From Desulfoscipio geothermicus (GTDB lineage: Bacteria; Bacillota; Desulfotomaculia; Desulfotomaculales; Desulfallaceae), in NCBI GenBank assembly GCA_016841645.1, contig JAENYS010000002.1, positions 157,153 to 221,152 of the forward strand: a DNA stretch of 64,000 nucleotides, in the 5' to 3' direction. Made by a program: the position numbers and the translations under genes. The notes under the pieces are model-generated. The model was not told the DNA's origin, searched no databases, and was given only the letters and a program-made list of their open reading frames with translations. Below, in pieces: positions 54,490 to 63,234 of this stretch (position 1 is its first letter; the number at the start of each line of letters is the position of its first letter).

Positions 54490-55463
54490 TGTACGGTTAT
54501 CTGGGTATAGATGTGGGTTCAGTGAGCACCAATCTGGTGCTGACGGGTGAGGACGGCATAATAAAGCAAAGCATATATCTGCGTACACAAGGAAAACCCA
54601 TCGAAATGGTGCAGCAGGGTTTAAAACAAATGCAGGCAGCATTGCTTGATAAAATCAAGGTGATTGGTGTGGGCACCACAGGTAGTGGCCGGCATTTGGC
54701 CGGGGTAATCACGGGTGCCGATATTATTAAAAATGAAATTACCACTCATGCTATCGCTGCTTCCAATGTAATGCCCGGCGTGCAAACTATACTGGAAATC
54801 GGTGGACAGGACTCCAAAATAATTATACTGCGCAACGGGATAGTGGCGGACTTTGCCATGAATACGGTATGCGCTGCGGGCACAGGCTCGTTTTTAGACC
54901 AGCAGGCTGCTCGCCTGAATATAAAAATAGAAGAATTCGGTTCTTTGGCTATGCAATCCTCCGTACCGGTGCGCATTGCAGGACGCTGCGCCGTATTTGC
55001 TGAAAGTGATATGATTCATAAACAGCAAATGGGATATAATGTACCGGATATTTTAGCGGGGCTGTGTGAGGCGTTGGTTCGCAATTACTTGAACAATGTG
55101 GGCAAGGGCAAGGAGATACTACAGCCGGTTGTGTTCCAGGGCGGAGTGGCTGCTAATGCAGGTATGAAAGCCGCCTTTGAAAGAGCTTTGGGCCATCCTG
55201 TGCACGTGCCTCCCTATTTTGACGTTATGGGAGCGCTGGGCGCAGCCATGTTGGCCCGGGAAGCCACTAACCGGAAAGGTACAGGATTCAGAGGCTTCGA
55301 TGTTGCGGACAGGGATTTTAAAGCCGGTGGTTTTGCCTGTGATGGCTGTCCAAATGTGTGCGAGGTGGTAGAAATTCTGGAGTCCGGACAAGTTATTGCT
55401 CGCTGGGGTGACCGCTGCGGCCGCTGGAGCAATGTTTTGGAACGGCATGAAAAGATTAGTTAA
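54489..55463 (+). CDS. Acyl-CoA dehydratase activase (BadF/BadG/HgdC ATPase family)
   Basis: 324 residues. ASKHA-fold ATPase: phosphate loop GIDVGSVSTNLVL, EIGGQDSKII, VFQGGVAANAGMKAAF. The [4Fe-4S] Cys of the dimer are in VCAAGTGSFL and GRCAVFAESDM. An additional C-terminal Cys cluster is present (ACDGCPNVCEVVE with GDRCGRW). Activases pump one electron into a dehydratase at ATP cost. No dehydratase HgdA/HgdB pair is adjacent; the two DUF2229 proteins may be the electron acceptors. Confidence 0.88.
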   Translation: MYGYLGIDVGSVSTNLVLTGEDGIIKQSIYLRTQGKPIEMVQQGLKQMQAALLDKIKVIGVGTTGSGRHLAGVITGADIIKNEITTHAIAASNVMPGVQTILEIGGQDSKIIILRNGIVADFAMNTVCAAGTGSFLDQQAARLNIKIEEFGSLAMQSSVPVRIAGRCAVFAESDMIHKQQMGYNVPDILAGLCEALVRNYLNNVGKGKEILQPVVFQGGVAANAGMKAAFERALGHPVHVPPYFDVMGALGAAMLAREATNRKGTGFRGFDVADRDFKAGGFACDGCPNVCEVVEILESGQVIARWGDRCGRWSNVLERHEKIS

Positions 55464-55560
55464 TGTTGCCACGCTGTATATGTTTAATAACTTTGCATGA
55501 AATATTTAACATGACATATTTAAGCGGTAAAGATATTTTTACCGCAAAATATATGTCCAA

Positions 55561-55590
55561 TTGACTTAATTAATTAAACCGTGTTAAAAT
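55561..55590 (+). promoter_or_regulatory. Promoter of the lysine-riboswitch lysA transcript
   Basis: TTGACT (55561-55566) and TAAAAT (55585-55590) with an 18-nt spacer, about 30 nt before the riboswitch. Confidence 0.7.
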
Positions 55591-55609
55591 GTGCAAAAGT
55601 AAATAGACC

Positions 55610-55830
55610 TCATCTCCGCTTGGAGGTATAGAGGCGCAGTGTGCAAAAGTAGCCAACGGTAAGGAGCGGGAGTTCGATGAACCGGGGTGAAAGGGTATCA
55701 CTGCCGAAGTCCGGTACTATTCCCGTAACACCGGGCTGGTCCAACATTGAAAAAGTGCTGGACTGTCACCCGCAGCTGCTTGTTATTGATAAGGGCAAGC
55801 GGCACCGGGTGGAGAGCTATCACCGGGGAA
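55610..55830 (+). ncRNA. Lysine riboswitch (L box) aptamer
   Basis: The conserved L-box blocks appear in order: ATAGAGGCGCAG (55628-55639), AAAAGTA (55645-55651), GGGTGAAAGGG (55684-55694), GCCGAAG (55703-55709), CCGGGCTGG (55731-55739), GGACTGTCA (55760-55768) and GGAGAGCTATC (55811-55821). P1 can form between GGTATAG (55625-55631) and CTATCACC (55817-55824). It lies directly upstream of lysA with a terminator. A 70-codon frame (55677-55889) passes through it and is spurious. Identification is by motif order and gene context. Confidence 0.92.
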
Positions 55831-55857
55831 CGAAAAAGGTTGATATAATCTTTATGG

Positions 55858-55895
55858 CCTCCTTTCACTCCGCATGGAAGGAGGTTTAATTATTT
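55858..55895 (+). terminator. Expression-platform terminator of the lysine riboswitch
   Basis: CCTCCTTTC (55858-55866) pairs with GGAAGGAGG (55876-55884) over a 9-nt loop, followed by TTTAATTATTT. With lysine bound, this should form and stop transcription before lysA. Confidence 0.8.
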
Positions 55896-55918
55896 CTGAA
55901 CTGAACGGGGGAAATTTG

Positions 55919-57262
55919 ATGAAGTTACAAGGCACAATGCAGATAAACGATAAAGGTCACCTGGAAATAGGTAGCTGTGATACCGTGGAACTGGCCGAGA
56001 GTTTTGGCACACCGTTATATGTAATGGATGAGCAGTACTTCCGGCAAAACTGTCGCAGCTATTACCGGGCCTTTACTGAAAAATACGATGGTGTGGTGCT
56101 GTACGCTGCGAAAACATTACTTACTCTGGCTATTTGTCACATAGTAGCCGAGGAGGGTTTGAGCCTGGATGTGGTGTCGGGCGGTGAGTTATATACTGCC
56201 AAAAAGGCGCGTTTTCCCATGGAGCGGGTGTATTTTCACGGAAATAATAAATCAGTTGCCGAGCTGAAATTAGCTTTGGAATACAAGGTTGGCCGGATTA
56301 TTGTGGATAACCGGCATGAACTGCTCATGCTTAACAGGTTGGCCGGTGAGGCGGGTGTTCAGGCCAAGATAATGCTGCGTCTAACCCCCGGGGTGGAAGC
56401 CCATACTCATGAATATATCAAAACGGGACAAATTGACAGCAAATTCGGCATAGTCATTGAAAATGGCCAAGCCATGGAAATAATCAAGCAAGCTTTAGCA
56501 TTAGAGAATATCCAGCTTACCGGTCTGCACTGCCATATTGGTTCGCAGATATTTGAAATGCAGTCCTATACTCACGCAGCCGAAGTAATGCTCGCTTTTA
56601 CTGCCCTGGTACACCAGGAGACAGGCTGGCAGCCCGAAGAAATGAACTTTGGTGGTGGTATGGGTATTTATTATACTTCAGCAGATAAACCCCAGCCGGT
56701 AATCAAATATGCCGATATGCTGGTGCCGGCAGTGCAAACTCTGTCAAAATCATATGGTTTGTCAGTGCCCAAGGTACTGGTGGAGCCCGGCCGTTCGATT
56801 AGCGGTCCTGCAGGGACTACACTGTATACGGTGGGCGCAGTCAAAGATATACCGGGCATTCGCAAATATGTGGCGGTGGATGGTGGTATGGGGGATAACC
56901 CCAGGCCGGCATTGTACCAGGCACGCTATGAAGCGCTACTAGCCAACAGGGCGGCCCAGCAGCAGAAGGAAATGGTTTCAATAGCAGGAAAATGCTGTGA
57001 GTCAGGTGATATGTTGATCTGGGATATTGAACTGCCTGCTCCCGTCCCCGGCGATATTCTAGCGGTTTCTGCCACTGGAGCCTATAACTACTCAATGTCG
57101 ATGAACTATAATCGCTTGCCTCGCCCGGCTATGGTGCTCGTACGGGATGGTGTGGCGGATATTATTGTGACCCGGGAAACTTATGACGATTTAATTAGAA
57201 ACGACTTGGTGCCTGAGCGGTTAGATGATAGAGTGGTTAGGATAGCCGGCGCAGTGCGATAA
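55919..57262 (+). CDS. lysA: Diaminopimelate decarboxylase
   Basis: 447-residue PLP enzyme, last step of lysine synthesis. The PLP Lys is in VVLYAAKTLLTLAI; HIGSQIFE, NFGGGMGIYY and the PLP-phosphate and substrate sites EPGRSISGPAG and GKCCESGDML are intact. The open frame starts at 55874, inside the terminator, but ACGGGGG upstream supports ATG 55919. Regulated by the lysine riboswitch. In B. subtilis lysA follows the spoVA operon, as here. Confidence 0.96.
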   Translation: MKLQGTMQINDKGHLEIGSCDTVELAESFGTPLYVMDEQYFRQNCRSYYRAFTEKYDGVVLYAAKTLLTLAICHIVAEEGLSLDVVSGGELYTAKKARFPMERVYFHGNNKSVAELKLALEYKVGRIIVDNRHELLMLNRLAGEAGVQAKIMLRLTPGVEAHTHEYIKTGQIDSKFGIVIENGQAMEIIKQALALENIQLTGLHCHIGSQIFEMQSYTHAAEVMLAFTALVHQETGWQPEEMNFGGGMGIYYTSADKPQPVIKYADMLVPAVQTLSKSYGLSVPKVLVEPGRSISGPAGTTLYTVGAVKDIPGIRKYVAVDGGMGDNPRPALYQARYEALLANRAAQQQKEMVSIAGKCCESGDMLIWDIELPAPVPGDILAVSATGAYNYSMSMNYNRLPRPAMVLVRDGVADIIVTRETYDDLIRNDLVPERLDDRVVRIAGAVR

Positions 57263-57291
57263 TATTAAAAACATATTGTTTTTATAGTGCA

Positions 57292-57331
57292 CCCCGAAAC
57301 AGCTTTCCCGGCTTTTCGGGGCATGTTTTTT
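57292..57331 (+). terminator. Intrinsic terminator after lysA
   Basis: CCCCGAAA (57292-57299) pairs with TTTCGGGG (57314-57321), followed by CATGTTTTTT. Confidence 0.88.
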
Positions 57332-57410
57332 ACACACCGGTTAGCTAAATATGGTATAATATGAAACTAATGCAGTAAAAAAACAAGTGCTTTTACACGG
57401 AGGCAAACAA

Positions 57411-60044
57411 GTGGAGATTATTACAACCCACACCAATACTGATATGGATGGACTGGCGGCCATGGTGGCGGCCAGAAAGTTATATCCCGGTGCCAGGTTG
57501 GTTTTGCCCGGCATAATGTCCCGTAATGTGGAAGAGTTCATGTCACTGCATAAAGACACTATCAATATTCGTAGTATTAAGCAAATTAATTTAAAACTAG
57601 TCAAACGAGTTATTATTGTTGATACCAAAAGCCCTCGACGGTTGGGTAAAATAGCCGGTATTTTAAACCAACCCGGGGTAGACGTGCATATTTACGATCA
57701 TCATCCCTGGGTGGACGGTGACATACGGGGCTCCGTAGAGGTAGTGGATACTGTAGGGGCAACGGTTACCCTGCTGGTGGAGCGAATTAGGCAAAATGAT
57801 TTATCGCTTAACTCCCTGGAGGCCACTATTTTTTGTCTTGGCATATATAATGACACCGGTTCACTGGTATTTACCAATACCACTTACCGCGATGTAGATG
57901 CTGTGTCGTTTCTATTGCAAAAGGGAGCCAATCTGGCGGTGGTAGCTGATTTTCTTAGCCGCCCAATGACCAATGAACAAAAAGAGCTGCTTAAAGATTT
58001 GTTGGTTAATGCCCGGCGGTATCAGGTTAATGGTGTCAGGGTGTTATTGACCAAGGCCGAAACAGCGGAATATGTGGTTGGCCTGGCGGTTATAGCGCAC
58101 ACCATTTCTGAAATTGAGCACCTGGATGTGGTCTTTGTGCTGGCTGGAATGGAGGACCGGGTGCACATGGTCGGACGAAGCAGTATCCCCCAGGCCAATG
58201 TGGCGGATATATTGAAGCATTTTGGTGGTGGCGGACATGCCGCCGCCGCCTCCGCTGTCGTAAAAAACGGTGTGCTTGACAATGTTGCCCGTGAACTACT
58301 TGATGTAATTAATGATAAAATACAGCCTCCTATTTGTGCTGCCGATATTATGACCTCACCGGTAAAAACTGTGGCTCCGGAAATGAGCATTGCAGAGGCG
58401 GGACAAATTATGCTCCGTTATGGACATACTGGTTTCCCCGTGGTTAAGGGTGAAAAACTAATTGGTGTCATTTCCCGCCGGGACGTGGAAAAAGCCATCC
58501 ACCACGGCCTGGGACACGCCCCGGTAAAGGGCTTTATGACTGTCAGGGTGATATCTGTACCGAGCAATATACCTGTGTCCGAGCTAGAGGAATTGATGAT
58601 CGATCATGACATAGGCCGGGTGCCTGTGGTAGAAGATGATAAAATAGTGGGTATTGTTTCCCGTACCGATATACTGCGCACATTGCACGGGGAAGTGCAG
58701 ACAAGGCACCGGATAGTCTATAATAAAGGTCAGGAGGGTCTATCCGGCCTCAATATTAGTCGGGCGATGGAGAGCACACTGTCCGGTACTGTGCAGAATA
58801 TTTTAAGACAGGCCGGTCAAATTGCAGATAGACTGGGATACAAGATTTACGCTGCCGGAGGGGTGGTGCGCGACATTTTACTGGGTCTGGAAAGCTTGGA
58901 TGTGGACCTGGTGGTAGAGGGTGACGGCATACTTCTGGCAGAAGAACTGGGTAAAAAATATGATGTCCGGGTCAGACAATACCAGAACTTCGGTACTGCG
59001 GAAGTACTTTTTTCCGATGATTTTAAAATAGACGTGGCTACTGCCCGTGTGGAGTTTTATGCCTACCCGGCGGCTCTGCCACAGGTGGAGAGTTCCACGC
59101 TGCATCAGGATTTATACCGGCGTGATTTTACTATCAATGCTATGGCCGTTGCTTTAAATGAAAACAGCTTTGGTACCTTGGTGGACTTTTTTGATGGCCG
59201 GGAAGATTTGCAAAATCAAACGGTTAGGGTGCTGCATAATTTAAGTTTTATTGAAGATCCCACCAGGTTATTGCGGGCCATTCGATTTGAACAGCGGTAC
59301 GGCTTTAAGATTGAGTCGCAGACCTTGAAGTTCCTTAATGAAACAGTGCGCCGGGATGTATTGGCCAGGGTGAGTAATGAACGTATTTGGGAGGAACTAA
59401 AACACATATTGCTGGAACCCGAGGCCGGCAGTATGCTGCGGCGCATGGAAGAATTAAAGATTTGGACATTTGTTTTCCCCGGGGTTATTTTCTGTGAAGT
59501 TGAACGCGTACTGAAAGATTTGCACCGTTCTATACGGCATGTTAGCGATTGGGGGATGATAGTAGCTAATACCCGGTGGTTGACTTATTTGATTGCTATC
59601 TTGCATTTGTCCGATGCCGGGGTTGCCCGGGCTATCTGTGATAAGTATGCTATTGGTAAGCGCCCTACCGATAAGGTGTTGGCTGCGCTGCAGGGCTGGA
59701 GCCGGTCTGCAGCCTTGATTTTGAAAGCACCGCAGAAGGTTAGGCTCAGTCAACAGGCCCAAGAGCTGCTGCAGATGCCGCGGGAAAGCTACCCTATGTT
59801 GCTGGCTATACTGGAAGAAGATGAATTAAAGGAACGTTTCAGACATCTACTCAATATAATTAAGGATAGTAAACCTTTAATCAATGGGAAATACATTAAA
59901 CACCTGGGCTACCGTCCTGGTCCGGTTTACCGTGAAGCCTTGGATGCCCTGTGGCGTGAGAGGCTGGATGGCAATTTGCGTACTGAGGAGGAAGAGCAGG
60001 CCTTTGTGCGGGATTATCTTGCCCGGGTTACTAAAAGGAGCTAG
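57411..60044 (+). CDS. DHH phosphoesterase - CBS - tRNA nucleotidyltransferase (CCA/A-adding) fusion
   Basis: 877 residues with three parts. N-terminal DHH/DHHA1 phosphoesterase (residues 1-about 310): TNTDMDGLAAM, DTKSP, YDHHPW and GGGGHAAAASA motifs. A pair of CBS domains (about 310-430): MTSPVKTVAPEMS, GVISRRDVEKA, GIVSRTDILRTL. C-terminal class II nucleotidyltransferase: AAGGVVRDILLG, DVDLVVEGDG (metal Asp pair), RRDFTINAMAVAL and the DPTRLLRAIRFEQRYGF motif. Such fusions occur in Firmicutes and deep-branching bacteria; they may add A (or CC) to tRNA ends while the DHH domain cleaves small nucleotides. GGAGG (57399-57403) supports GTG 57411. Confidence 0.92.
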   Translation: MEIITTHTNTDMDGLAAMVAARKLYPGARLVLPGIMSRNVEEFMSLHKDTINIRSIKQINLKLVKRVIIVDTKSPRRLGKIAGILNQPGVDVHIYDHHPWVDGDIRGSVEVVDTVGATVTLLVERIRQNDLSLNSLEATIFCLGIYNDTGSLVFTNTTYRDVDAVSFLLQKGANLAVVADFLSRPMTNEQKELLKDLLVNARRYQVNGVRVLLTKAETAEYVVGLAVIAHTISEIEHLDVVFVLAGMEDRVHMVGRSSIPQANVADILKHFGGGGHAAAASAVVKNGVLDNVARELLDVINDKIQPPICAADIMTSPVKTVAPEMSIAEAGQIMLRYGHTGFPVVKGEKLIGVISRRDVEKAIHHGLGHAPVKGFMTVRVISVPSNIPVSELEELMIDHDIGRVPVVEDDKIVGIVSRTDILRTLHGEVQTRHRIVYNKGQEGLSGLNISRAMESTLSGTVQNILRQAGQIADRLGYKIYAAGGVVRDILLGLESLDVDLVVEGDGILLAEELGKKYDVRVRQYQNFGTAEVLFSDDFKIDVATARVEFYAYPAALPQVESSTLHQDLYRRDFTINAMAVALNENSFGTLVDFFDGREDLQNQTVRVLHNLSFIEDPTRLLRAIRFEQRYGFKIESQTLKFLNETVRRDVLARVSNERIWEELKHILLEPEAGSMLRRMEELKIWTFVFPGVIFCEVERVLKDLHRSIRHVSDWGMIVANTRWLTYLIAILHLSDAGVARAICDKYAIGKRPTDKVLAALQGWSRSAALILKAPQKVRLSQQAQELLQMPRESYPMLLAILEEDELKERFRHLLNIIKDSKPLINGKYIKHLGYRPGPVYREALDALWRERLDGNLRTEEEEQAFVRDYLARVTKRS

Positions 60045-60047
60045 TAA

Positions 60048-60674
60048 ATGTTTGATTTACCCAGTCTGTCTGAACTGTTAACTTTACTACCGGTAATTTT
60101 AATTAGCCTGACTTTTCATGAGTTCGCTCATGGCTGGGCGGCCTACCGGCTAGGTGACAATACCGCCCGGAACCAGGGGCGGCTGACCCTTAATCCCCTG
60201 GCCCACATTGATCCGGTGGGCTTTTTAATGATGATATTGTTTCATTTTGGCTGGGCCAAGCCGGTTCCGGTAAACCCGTATAATTTACGTGCCGACCCGG
60301 CACGGGGCATGCTGCTGGTATCGCTGGCCGGCCCCTCCGCCAATTTTGTGCTGGCGTTGGTAGCTTCCCTATTGCTGGGTATTGGGGGGTTCCAGCTTGT
60401 TCCTTACGCTGATTACGTTTATTATATATTATACCTGACTATGCAAATTAATGTTATCCTGGCCATTTTTAACCTAATACCGGTGCCTCCGCTGGACGGA
60501 TCCAAGATATTGGCGGGGCTATTGCCGGGTCAGTCTCAATTCATCTATGGTATGGAAACCTACGGCACCATAATACTGATGATATTGCTTTTTACCGGGG
60601 TGTTGGGCAAGGTATTATGGCCTCTGGTTAGTTTTGTGGTCAATATATTTTTAATGATAAGCAAACTAATATAA
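60048..60674 (+). CDS. Site-2 protease family (M50) membrane metalloprotease
   Basis: 208 residues with about five to six transmembrane segments. Zinc motif FHEFAHGWAAYRLGD (HExxH) and the third ligand region NLIPVPPLDGSKIL are intact. Family member of the short type (SpoIVFB-like but without CBS or PDZ domains). It starts 3 nt after the fusion gene and before trpS. Substrate unknown. Confidence 0.92.
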   Translation: MFDLPSLSELLTLLPVILISLTFHEFAHGWAAYRLGDNTARNQGRLTLNPLAHIDPVGFLMMILFHFGWAKPVPVNPYNLRADPARGMLLVSLAGPSANFVLALVASLLLGIGGFQLVPYADYVYYILYLTMQINVILAIFNLIPVPPLDGSKILAGLLPGQSQFIYGMETYGTIILMILLFTGVLGKVLWPLVSFVVNIFLMISKLI

Positions 60675-60741
60675 TTTTCAGGCGCCGGTATAATTTTACT
60701 TGTTATTTATATGTACAATTTTACTGTAAAGGAGACTTACC

Positions 60742-61716
60742 ATGCGCATTCTATCCGGTATTCAGCCTTCAGGCGCTCTGCATTTGGGTAACTATTACGG
60801 TATGATGAACAGGATGATTAATTACCAGCAAAACAATGAGCTATTTTGCTTTTTAGTAAATTACCATGCCCTGACTTCTGTTTTTGACGCCGATCTGTTA
60901 AGGAAACAGACCTTTGACGCGGCCTGCGATTTTTTAGCCTTGGGCCTTGACTCCGATAAATCAGTATTCTGGGTCCAGGGTGATGTGCCTGAGGTTACTG
61001 AATTAACCTGGTTGCTGTCCAATATCACCGGCATGGGGCTGTTGGAGCGCTCTCACTCCTTTAAGGATAAAACTGCCAAAGGCATTCCGGCCAGCCATGG
61101 ATTATTCTCCTACCCCGTGCTGATGGCTGCCGATATTTTGCTGTTCGGGGGCGAAAAGGTGCCCGTGGGCAAAGACCAGAAACAGCACTTGGAAATTGCC
61201 AGGGATGTGGCTATCAGGTTTAATAATACTTACGGAGAAACCTTTGTGGTGCCTGAGCCGGATATTGAGGAGGATTTTGCCACTGTACCGGGTCTTGACG
61301 GCCAAAAAATGTCAAAGTCCTATGGTAATACCATAGAAATATTTGCTGATGAAAAATCATTACGCAAAAAGGTCATGGGCATTAAAACTGATTCCACACC
61401 GGTGGACGAGCCCAAGCCCATTGAAGGCAATGTGCTTTACGACCTGTATGCTTTGTTTCTGGATGAAAAAGGCAAGGCCTCGCTTAAGGAAAGGTTTCTT
61501 ACGCCGGGCCTGAGGTATGGGGATATAAAGAAGGAACTATTCGAAATTATACGTGATTACTTCGCTCCCTACAAAAAAGAAAGGGACGCTCTGGTTAATG
61601 ATAAGCAATATGTACTGGAAATTATGCAAAAAGGCGCCCGCAAGGCCAGGCAAGCGGCTACAGTATACCTTGAACGGGCCCGCCGTAATGTGGGGCTTGA
61701 TTACCAAAGTTTTTAG
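60742..61716 (+). CDS. trpS: Tryptophanyl-tRNA synthetase
   Basis: 324 residues, class I. HIGH-type motif GIQPSGALHLGNYYG and KMSKS motif GQKMSKSYGNTI are present; length is standard. ATG 60742 follows AAAGGAGA. The 67-nt leader has no room for a T-box, so tRNA-Trp control by that route is absent. Confidence 0.96.
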   Translation: MRILSGIQPSGALHLGNYYGMMNRMINYQQNNELFCFLVNYHALTSVFDADLLRKQTFDAACDFLALGLDSDKSVFWVQGDVPEVTELTWLLSNITGMGLLERSHSFKDKTAKGIPASHGLFSYPVLMAADILLFGGEKVPVGKDQKQHLEIARDVAIRFNNTYGETFVVPEPDIEEDFATVPGLDGQKMSKSYGNTIEIFADEKSLRKKVMGIKTDSTPVDEPKPIEGNVLYDLYALFLDEKGKASLKERFLTPGLRYGDIKKELFEIIRDYFAPYKKERDALVNDKQYVLEIMQKGARKARQAATVYLERARRNVGLDYQSF

Positions 61717-61789
61717 CCGGTATTCTTATTGCCAACAACCAACCATATTGTTCATTTTGGTTTAAAACAGATTTATAATTTAATCGAGG

Positions 61790-61828
61790 AGCAGGCCATT
61801 TTTATTATCTAAAAGGGCTTGCTTTTTT
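61790..61828 (+). terminator. Intrinsic terminator after trpS
   Basis: AGCAGGCC (61790-61797) pairs with GGCTTGCT (61816-61823) with one G-U pair, followed by TTTTTT. Confidence 0.75.
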
Positions 61829-61901
61829 ATTTAAAATTTGTTAATTAAGCCATACGCATATTTTAGTTATGGTGGCGGTAATATAAGGCATGAGGTGCAG
61901 T

Positions 61902-62570
61902 ATGTGGTACTTAATATTGGCACCGGTGCCGGTTTTGCTTTTATTGCTTCTAATTGCACCGGTTACAGTGCATATAAGTTATGTACTTGAAGAAAAAGAT
62001 GACCTGTTATCCAATACAACCTTGGCTGTTTCTACGCCTGGTACCGGTATTAGCTTGTCCTTTTTGTGGGGCTTATTTAAATTGCGACTGAGGTTTTCCT
62101 CGATAGGGCTGGTTTTTGGTAGATTCGCTCCTGTCTTTAAGCTGCGGGCAAGGTTGGCTAAGCGCTCCGGCGGCGTTTTAGCCAGGGAGAAAACCAGCAT
62201 TTCGGCCGGCCGGGTTATTGATCTTTATAAGCAAGTGATGAAAATTTACCGTGCCGCCAATCCTGCCTTTCGTTATATGCTATCGACCATCAAGTTGCAA
62301 CAGTTTAGCTGGTGCACCCGGTTGGGCATGTACCAGGCGGATCAAACCGGGTTGGCGGTAGGTTTATTATGGACATTAAAAAGTAACTCCACTGCGTACC
62401 TATATCGCCGGCTTAAAAAACCGCTGCCCAAACCGGATTTGGAAATAATACCCGTTTTTGACGCGCGGGTGTTGGCCATTCACTTAAATTGTATATTCAG
62501 CTTGCGACCGGGACATATGATTATTACGGGGGTATTGGCTGTATGGTTTTATCTGAAAAATAGGAAATAA
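61902..62570 (+). CDS. DUF2953 family protein (YtfI-like)
   Basis: 222 residues. N-terminal transmembrane segment (LILAPVPVLLLLLLIAPVTV), a soluble beta-rich domain, and a C-terminal hydrophobic segment (MIITGVLAVWFYLKN). Central FSWCTRLGMYQADQTGLAVG and the length match DUF2953/YtfI, a sporulation-linked protein usually followed by ytfJ (gerW). Here ytfJ is absent and unrelated DNA follows. GAGGTG at 61891-61896 supports ATG 61902. Confidence 0.8.
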   Translation: MWYLILAPVPVLLLLLLIAPVTVHISYVLEEKDDLLSNTTLAVSTPGTGISLSFLWGLFKLRLRFSSIGLVFGRFAPVFKLRARLAKRSGGVLAREKTSISAGRVIDLYKQVMKIYRAANPAFRYMLSTIKLQQFSWCTRLGMYQADQTGLAVGLLWTLKSNSTAYLYRRLKKPLPKPDLEIIPVFDARVLAIHLNCIFSLRPGHMIITGVLAVWFYLKNRK

Positions 62571-63001
62571 AAATCTATGCATAACAGGGCATAGAAAGTG
62601 GTGGGCAAGACGAAAAGTAGAATCCCGGGAGGTTTGAAAATAAAGGAGCTGAGGCCATAAGGACGGTTAAAAAAAAAGGGCCTAGCCAAAAGATTTTCCA
62701 GTCGACCACAGCCAGTCTCTCAGCACTTCCGGTCCTGTGAGGTCTGGGTCGGGGGTGCTTTACCCTAATCAGCCTGCATGAAGTACATATCCCCTCTAAC
62801 CAAATGGAGCGACCTCTCCGGGTGTTTTCCAGCTTTCACAGTAACCCAGCTAATGTACGTTACTGTCATCCTTGTACGCTAGGCAGGTACCTTGCCAACA
62901 ATTCCTTACCGGATCTGCGAAAGTCTAGTTGTTGGATATGTTCCCCCATACGGGGCATGTTGAGACGGTAGTATTGATGTCAAAGAAAAATTAACGAGTG
63001 T
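62571..63001. other. Unassigned, inverted-repeat-rich region (possible structured RNA or decayed mobile element)
   Basis: About 430 bases without a credible gene. It contains CTATGC/GCATAG (62576-62595), AGCAC/GTGCT (62722-62759), ACAGTAAC/GTTACTGT (62838-62866), CCAACAA/TTGTTGG (62895-62935) and CCCC/GGGG (62944-62955). Near its left end, GGGAGG is followed by a short frame from a TTG (MKIKELRP, then stop), which looks like the start of a gene cut off. On the minus strand a 30-codon frame begins MPRMGEHIQQLDF. None matched a family I recognise. It occupies the place where ytfJ would be expected. Confidence 0.4.
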
Positions 63002-63036
63002 GCGAAAAGCCTAGTGATACTGGGCTTTTCGCTTAT
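63002..63036 (+). terminator. Strong hairpin, probable terminator of the unassigned region
   Basis: GCGAAAAGCC (63002-63011) pairs with GGCTTTTCGC (63023-63032), followed by TTATTTG on the + strand; the minus-strand tail is ATTTTTC after a gap, so either orientation is possible. Confidence 0.65.
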
Positions 63037-63234
63037 TTGTGATATAATTCCATTGTATAGAAATTGGAAATTTATCGCTTCGTGGGAATATGTCCATGGA
63101 AGCGGATTTGATAGTTAAGTGGTCAGGTTAGATGTCAGAGCTTAATGAAACAGCAGATTAGATTTTTTTTAGATTTTCGAGGTTGAGAAACCAGTTTTGA
63201 CAACTGGAATAATTTTTTAGAAGGAGGATAGAGT
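63037..63234 (+). promoter_or_regulatory. Leader of the orphan gene with a candidate -10 and a hairpin before the ribosome binding site
   Basis: TATAAT at 63043-63048 is a candidate -10 without a good -35. CCAGTT (63191-63196) pairs with AACTGG (63202-63207) and is followed by AATAATTTTTT, terminator-like, ending a few bases before AGAAGGAGG. It may attenuate transcription of the next gene. Confidence 0.4.

Noticed and set aside
55591..55651. 11-nt direct repeat GTGCAAAAGTA
   Set aside because: One copy overlaps the promoter's start region and the other is a conserved riboswitch segment; chance similarity is enough.
55677..55889. 70-codon open frame with a ribosome binding site upstream of lysA
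   Set aside because: It runs through the conserved L-box blocks and the terminator of the lysine riboswitch; no protein family was recognised.
60675..60741. T-box leader before trpS
   Set aside because: Only 67 nt lie between the genes and no T-box sequence is present.
62900..62975. 30-codon minus-strand frame beginning MPRMGEHIQQLDF, considered as a transposase start
   Set aside because: Too short, no binding site and no recognised family; kept only as a description of the region.
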